A stretch of DNA of 8,063 nucleotides from UBA7239 sp035456205 (GTDB lineage: Bacteria > Pseudomonadota > Gammaproteobacteria > Pseudomonadales > UBA7239): contig DATIDQ010000028.1 in NCBI GenBank assembly GCA_035456205.1, forward strand, positions 1-8,063, given 5' to 3'. Within the stretch, counting starts at the first letter, position 1. Every line of letters starts with the position of its first letter. The translations under genes and the position numbers were made by a program. This document shows positions 6,417 to 8,063 of the stretch, piece by piece. Under the pieces are notes generated by a model. The model was not told where the DNA came from and ran no database searches. It saw only the letters and a list, made by a program, of their open reading frames with translations.

Positions 6417-7116
6417 TATTTTTTACTTCATGCTCATTACGCACTGCACGATCATCACTCACCACATGACCATCGCCAAAAACAATATGGCGGTGCGCAC
6501 GGGCGCCGAGCACATTGTCATGCGTCACCATCATCAAGGTGATACCGGATGCATTCAATTCTTCCAGCAGCTCCATCACTTCGCGACCAGAACGGCTGTC
6601 GAGATTTCCCGTGGGTTCATCCGCCAGAATAATTTCCGGTTTCATCACCACGGCGCGACCAATCGCCACACGCTGACGTTGTCCGCCGGATAATTGTTGC
6701 GGCAAGTGATCTGCACGCGCCCATAAGTTCAAGCGCTTGAGTGTTTCATCTGTGCGCACACGACGCTCGGCTGTCGGCATACCAGCCAACACCATTGGCA
6801 ACGCAATATTTTCACGCGCTGTCAGGCGAGGAATCAGGTGATACGCCTGAAATACAAAACCGATTTTTTCACGGCGCAACCGTCCACGCGCTTCTTCCGG
6901 CAGGCCCACTGTTTCAATGCCATCGAGTTTGTAAGAACCGGCATCCGGCGTGTCGAGTAAACCCACCACATTCAACAATGTAGATTTTCCGGAACCGGAT
7001 GGTCCCATCACCGACACGTATTCGCCGGTATGAATATCGAGATCAATACCATCCAGCGCGCGTACAATTTCATCACCCAGCGCAAATTCCCTGTGAATAC
7101 CGCGCAAGTGAATCAC
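6397..7116 (-). CDS. ABC transporter ATPase, MacB/LolD/FtsE-like
   Basis: Cytoplasmic nucleotide-binding subunit that powers the two permeases. All functional motifs are intact in 239 residues: Walker A GPSGSGKST (38-46), Q-loop Gln90, signature LSGGQRQRVAIGRA (142-155), Walker B IILADEPTGNLD (162-173) with Glu167, and H-loop His199 in VTHD. The long N-terminal strand with FALGDEIVRALDGIDLDI and the DEPTGNLDS form place it in the MacB/LolD group of ATPases for mechanotransmission-type exporters. The start is GTG at 7116, overlapping the stop of the fusion-protein gene by four bases (GTGA), with AGGA ten bases upstream. The end overlaps the first permease by 20 bases. LolD proper is unlikely because an adaptor gene and MacB-like permeases surround it. 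Confidence 0.96.
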   Translation of the reverse strand: MIHLRGIHREFALGDEIVRALDGIDLDIHTGEYVSVMGPSGSGKSTLLNVVGLLDTPDAGSYKLDGIETVGLPEEARGRLRREKIGFVFQAYHLIPRLTARENIALPMVLAGMPTAERRVRTDETLKRLNLWARADHLPQQLSGGQRQRVAIGRAVVMKPEIILADEPTGNLDSRSGREVMELLEELNASGITLMMVTHDNVLGARAHRHIVFGDGHVVSDDRAVRNEHEVKNNASASL

Positions 7117-8063
7117 GGTGATTTTTTCCTGGCCGCTTTTTCTTCTGCGGTGGCATTGTCAACGGTAGCAGACACACCGTCTTTCAGACCCGGGTGATCG
7201 GGTGTCAACACCACCTTGTCACCGGCTTGCAGCCCGGCACTCACTTCTGTCTGCGTCCAGTTGGCCAGGCCAGAAGTAAACTCACGTTTGTGCACGATGC
7301 CATCGTCACCCAGTACATACGCAAAATGTTTGTCCACGATAGCTTCTGTCGGCACACGCAACACACCATTGCGTTCATCCAGAATAATTTCAATATCGGC
7401 GCTATAACCTACCAGCAAAGGCACATCTTTCGGAAAACTATCAAAGCGTACATCGACATCTACTGTGCGCGCCTGCTTTTCCACTTCCATCACATACGGC
7501 GCAATACGCGTAATATGCCCGTCAAAATGTTGGCCACGAAATGCATCCAGCGTGATGCTGACACGTTGGCCAACACGCACAGGCATCGCATCAATTTCAT
7601 CAATCGGTGCCGTGACGTACAAACAGGAATCATCCAGCATATCGATGGCCGGCTTCGTTAATATGCCAGCCGGCGACGGCGTAACGTATTCACCCAGCTC
7701 GCTATTCACTTCTGCAATAATGCCGTCATACGGCGCGCGCAAATATGTCAGATCATAACGCGCACGAAACATATCCAGATTCGCACGACTCATCTTCACT
7801 TGATCTTCCGCTGCTTCACAACTTTGGCGCGTGGTATTCGATAAAGTGTGGGCGGCTTCCGCCTGAGTGGTTGAAATCAGTTGCTTGCCAACCAACGCCT
7901 GGGCGCGCTGGTCTTCGCGTGCATTCTGATCAGCACCAAGACAAGCCCGCTTCTGTTCATGTTCAGCCGCCGACAAACTCGCTTCAGCTTGTGCAACATT
8001 TGCTTTGTGATCTTCATTCCATAACTCAATCAACACTTGCCCGGCTTTAACGCGATCACCTTC
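7113..8063 (-). CDS. Periplasmic membrane fusion protein (HlyD/MacA type), 5' end outside window
   Basis: Adaptor subunit joining the inner-membrane permease to an outer-membrane channel. The minus frame stays open to the window edge, so the true start, including any signal peptide or membrane anchor, is not visible; 316 residues remain. The first visible residues, EGDRVKAGQVLIEL, are the first half of the biotinyl-lipoyl domain. A long Ala/Glu/Gln-rich helical stretch (visible residues about 15-105) fits the coiled-coil hairpin, and LRAPYDGIIAEVNSELGEYV (108-127) is the second lipoyl half. Beta-barrel and membrane-proximal domains follow, including RVGQRVSITLDAF and RVPTEAIVDKHFAYVLGDDG. The tail is charged (EEKAARKKSP). 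Its stop overlaps the ATPase start. No outer-membrane TolC-like gene is in the window; it could lie upstream or be shared. The coding start within the family cannot be assigned from here. Confidence 0.93.
   Translation of the reverse strand, partial: EGDRVKAGQVLIELWNEDHKANVAQAEASLSAAEHEQKRACLGADQNAREDQRAQALVGKQLISTTQAEAAHTLSNTTRQSCEAAEDQVKMSRANLDMFRARYDLTYLRAPYDGIIAEVNSELGEYVTPSPAGILTKPAIDMLDDSCLYVTAPIDEIDAMPVRVGQRVSITLDAFRGQHFDGHITRIAPYVMEVEKQARTVDVDVRFDSFPKDVPLLVGYSADIEIILDERNGVLRVPTEAIVDKHFAYVLGDDGIVHKREFTSGLANWTQTEVSAGLQAGDKVVLTPDHPGLKDGVSATVDNATAEEKAARKKSP

Noticed and set aside
8034..8036. GTG at 8036 as the start of the membrane fusion protein.
   Set aside because: The frame continues upstream to the window edge with EGDRVKAGQ, the conserved first lipoyl half, so the codon is internal and the real start is outside the window.
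1..8063. A hidden defence system, mobile element, CRISPR array or tRNA gene.
   Set aside because: Both strands were considered; apart from the listed genes there is only the 309-base rnpB-mraZ interval, which contains regulatory repeats but no such element.

Overview
The window looks like chromosomal DNA of a gammaproteobacterium, probably near the Pseudomonas/Cellvibrio side of the class. The evidence is the gene order mraZ-rsmH-ftsL-ftsI, the close match of these proteins to that class, and a type A RNase P RNA directly upstream of mraZ, an arrangement known from Pseudomonas. Base composition is roughly balanced, and I see no transposase, integrase, phage gene, tRNA or CRISPR array. Every supported gene is on the minus strand, so transcription runs from position 8063 towards position 1.

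Positions 8063-3965 hold a four-gene export operon of the MacAB type: a membrane fusion (adaptor) protein cut by the window edge, an ABC ATPase with a GTG start, and two different FtsX/MacB-fold permeases. The first three genes overlap and the fourth follows after 10 bases, so they are very likely one transcript. The presumed machine has an ATPase dimer under a permease heterodimer, with the adaptor bridging the periplasm to an outer-membrane channel not seen here. The substrate cannot be read from sequence.

Positions 3964-3244 hold RNA and control elements. A sigma70-like promoter directly behind the last permease gene drives rnpB, the catalytic RNA of RNase P (about 3913-3553). The 309 bases between rnpB and mraZ contain no protein gene but much structure. 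In transcription order these are an imperfect hairpin built on a 12-bp tandem repeat (3526-3485), a helically phased repeat array with a 10/11-bp step (3440-3393), the mra promoter (3380-3354), a MraZ operator of four boxes at exact 10-bp spacing (3345-3312), and a dyad in the mraZ leader (3290-3271).

Positions 3243-1 are the start of the division and cell wall (dcw) cluster: mraZ (its repressor), rsmH (16S rRNA m4C1402 methyltransferase), ftsL (divisome scaffold) and ftsI (septal transpeptidase PBP3, running off the window with about 504 residues visible). rsmH-ftsL-ftsI are translationally coupled by overlapping stop and start codons.

No new multi-gene system is evident. The points most worth checking are the phased repeats upstream of the mra promoter, the leader dyad, the hairpin behind rnpB, a Gln in place of Asn in the FtsI SxN motif, and the ABC operon next to rnpB.
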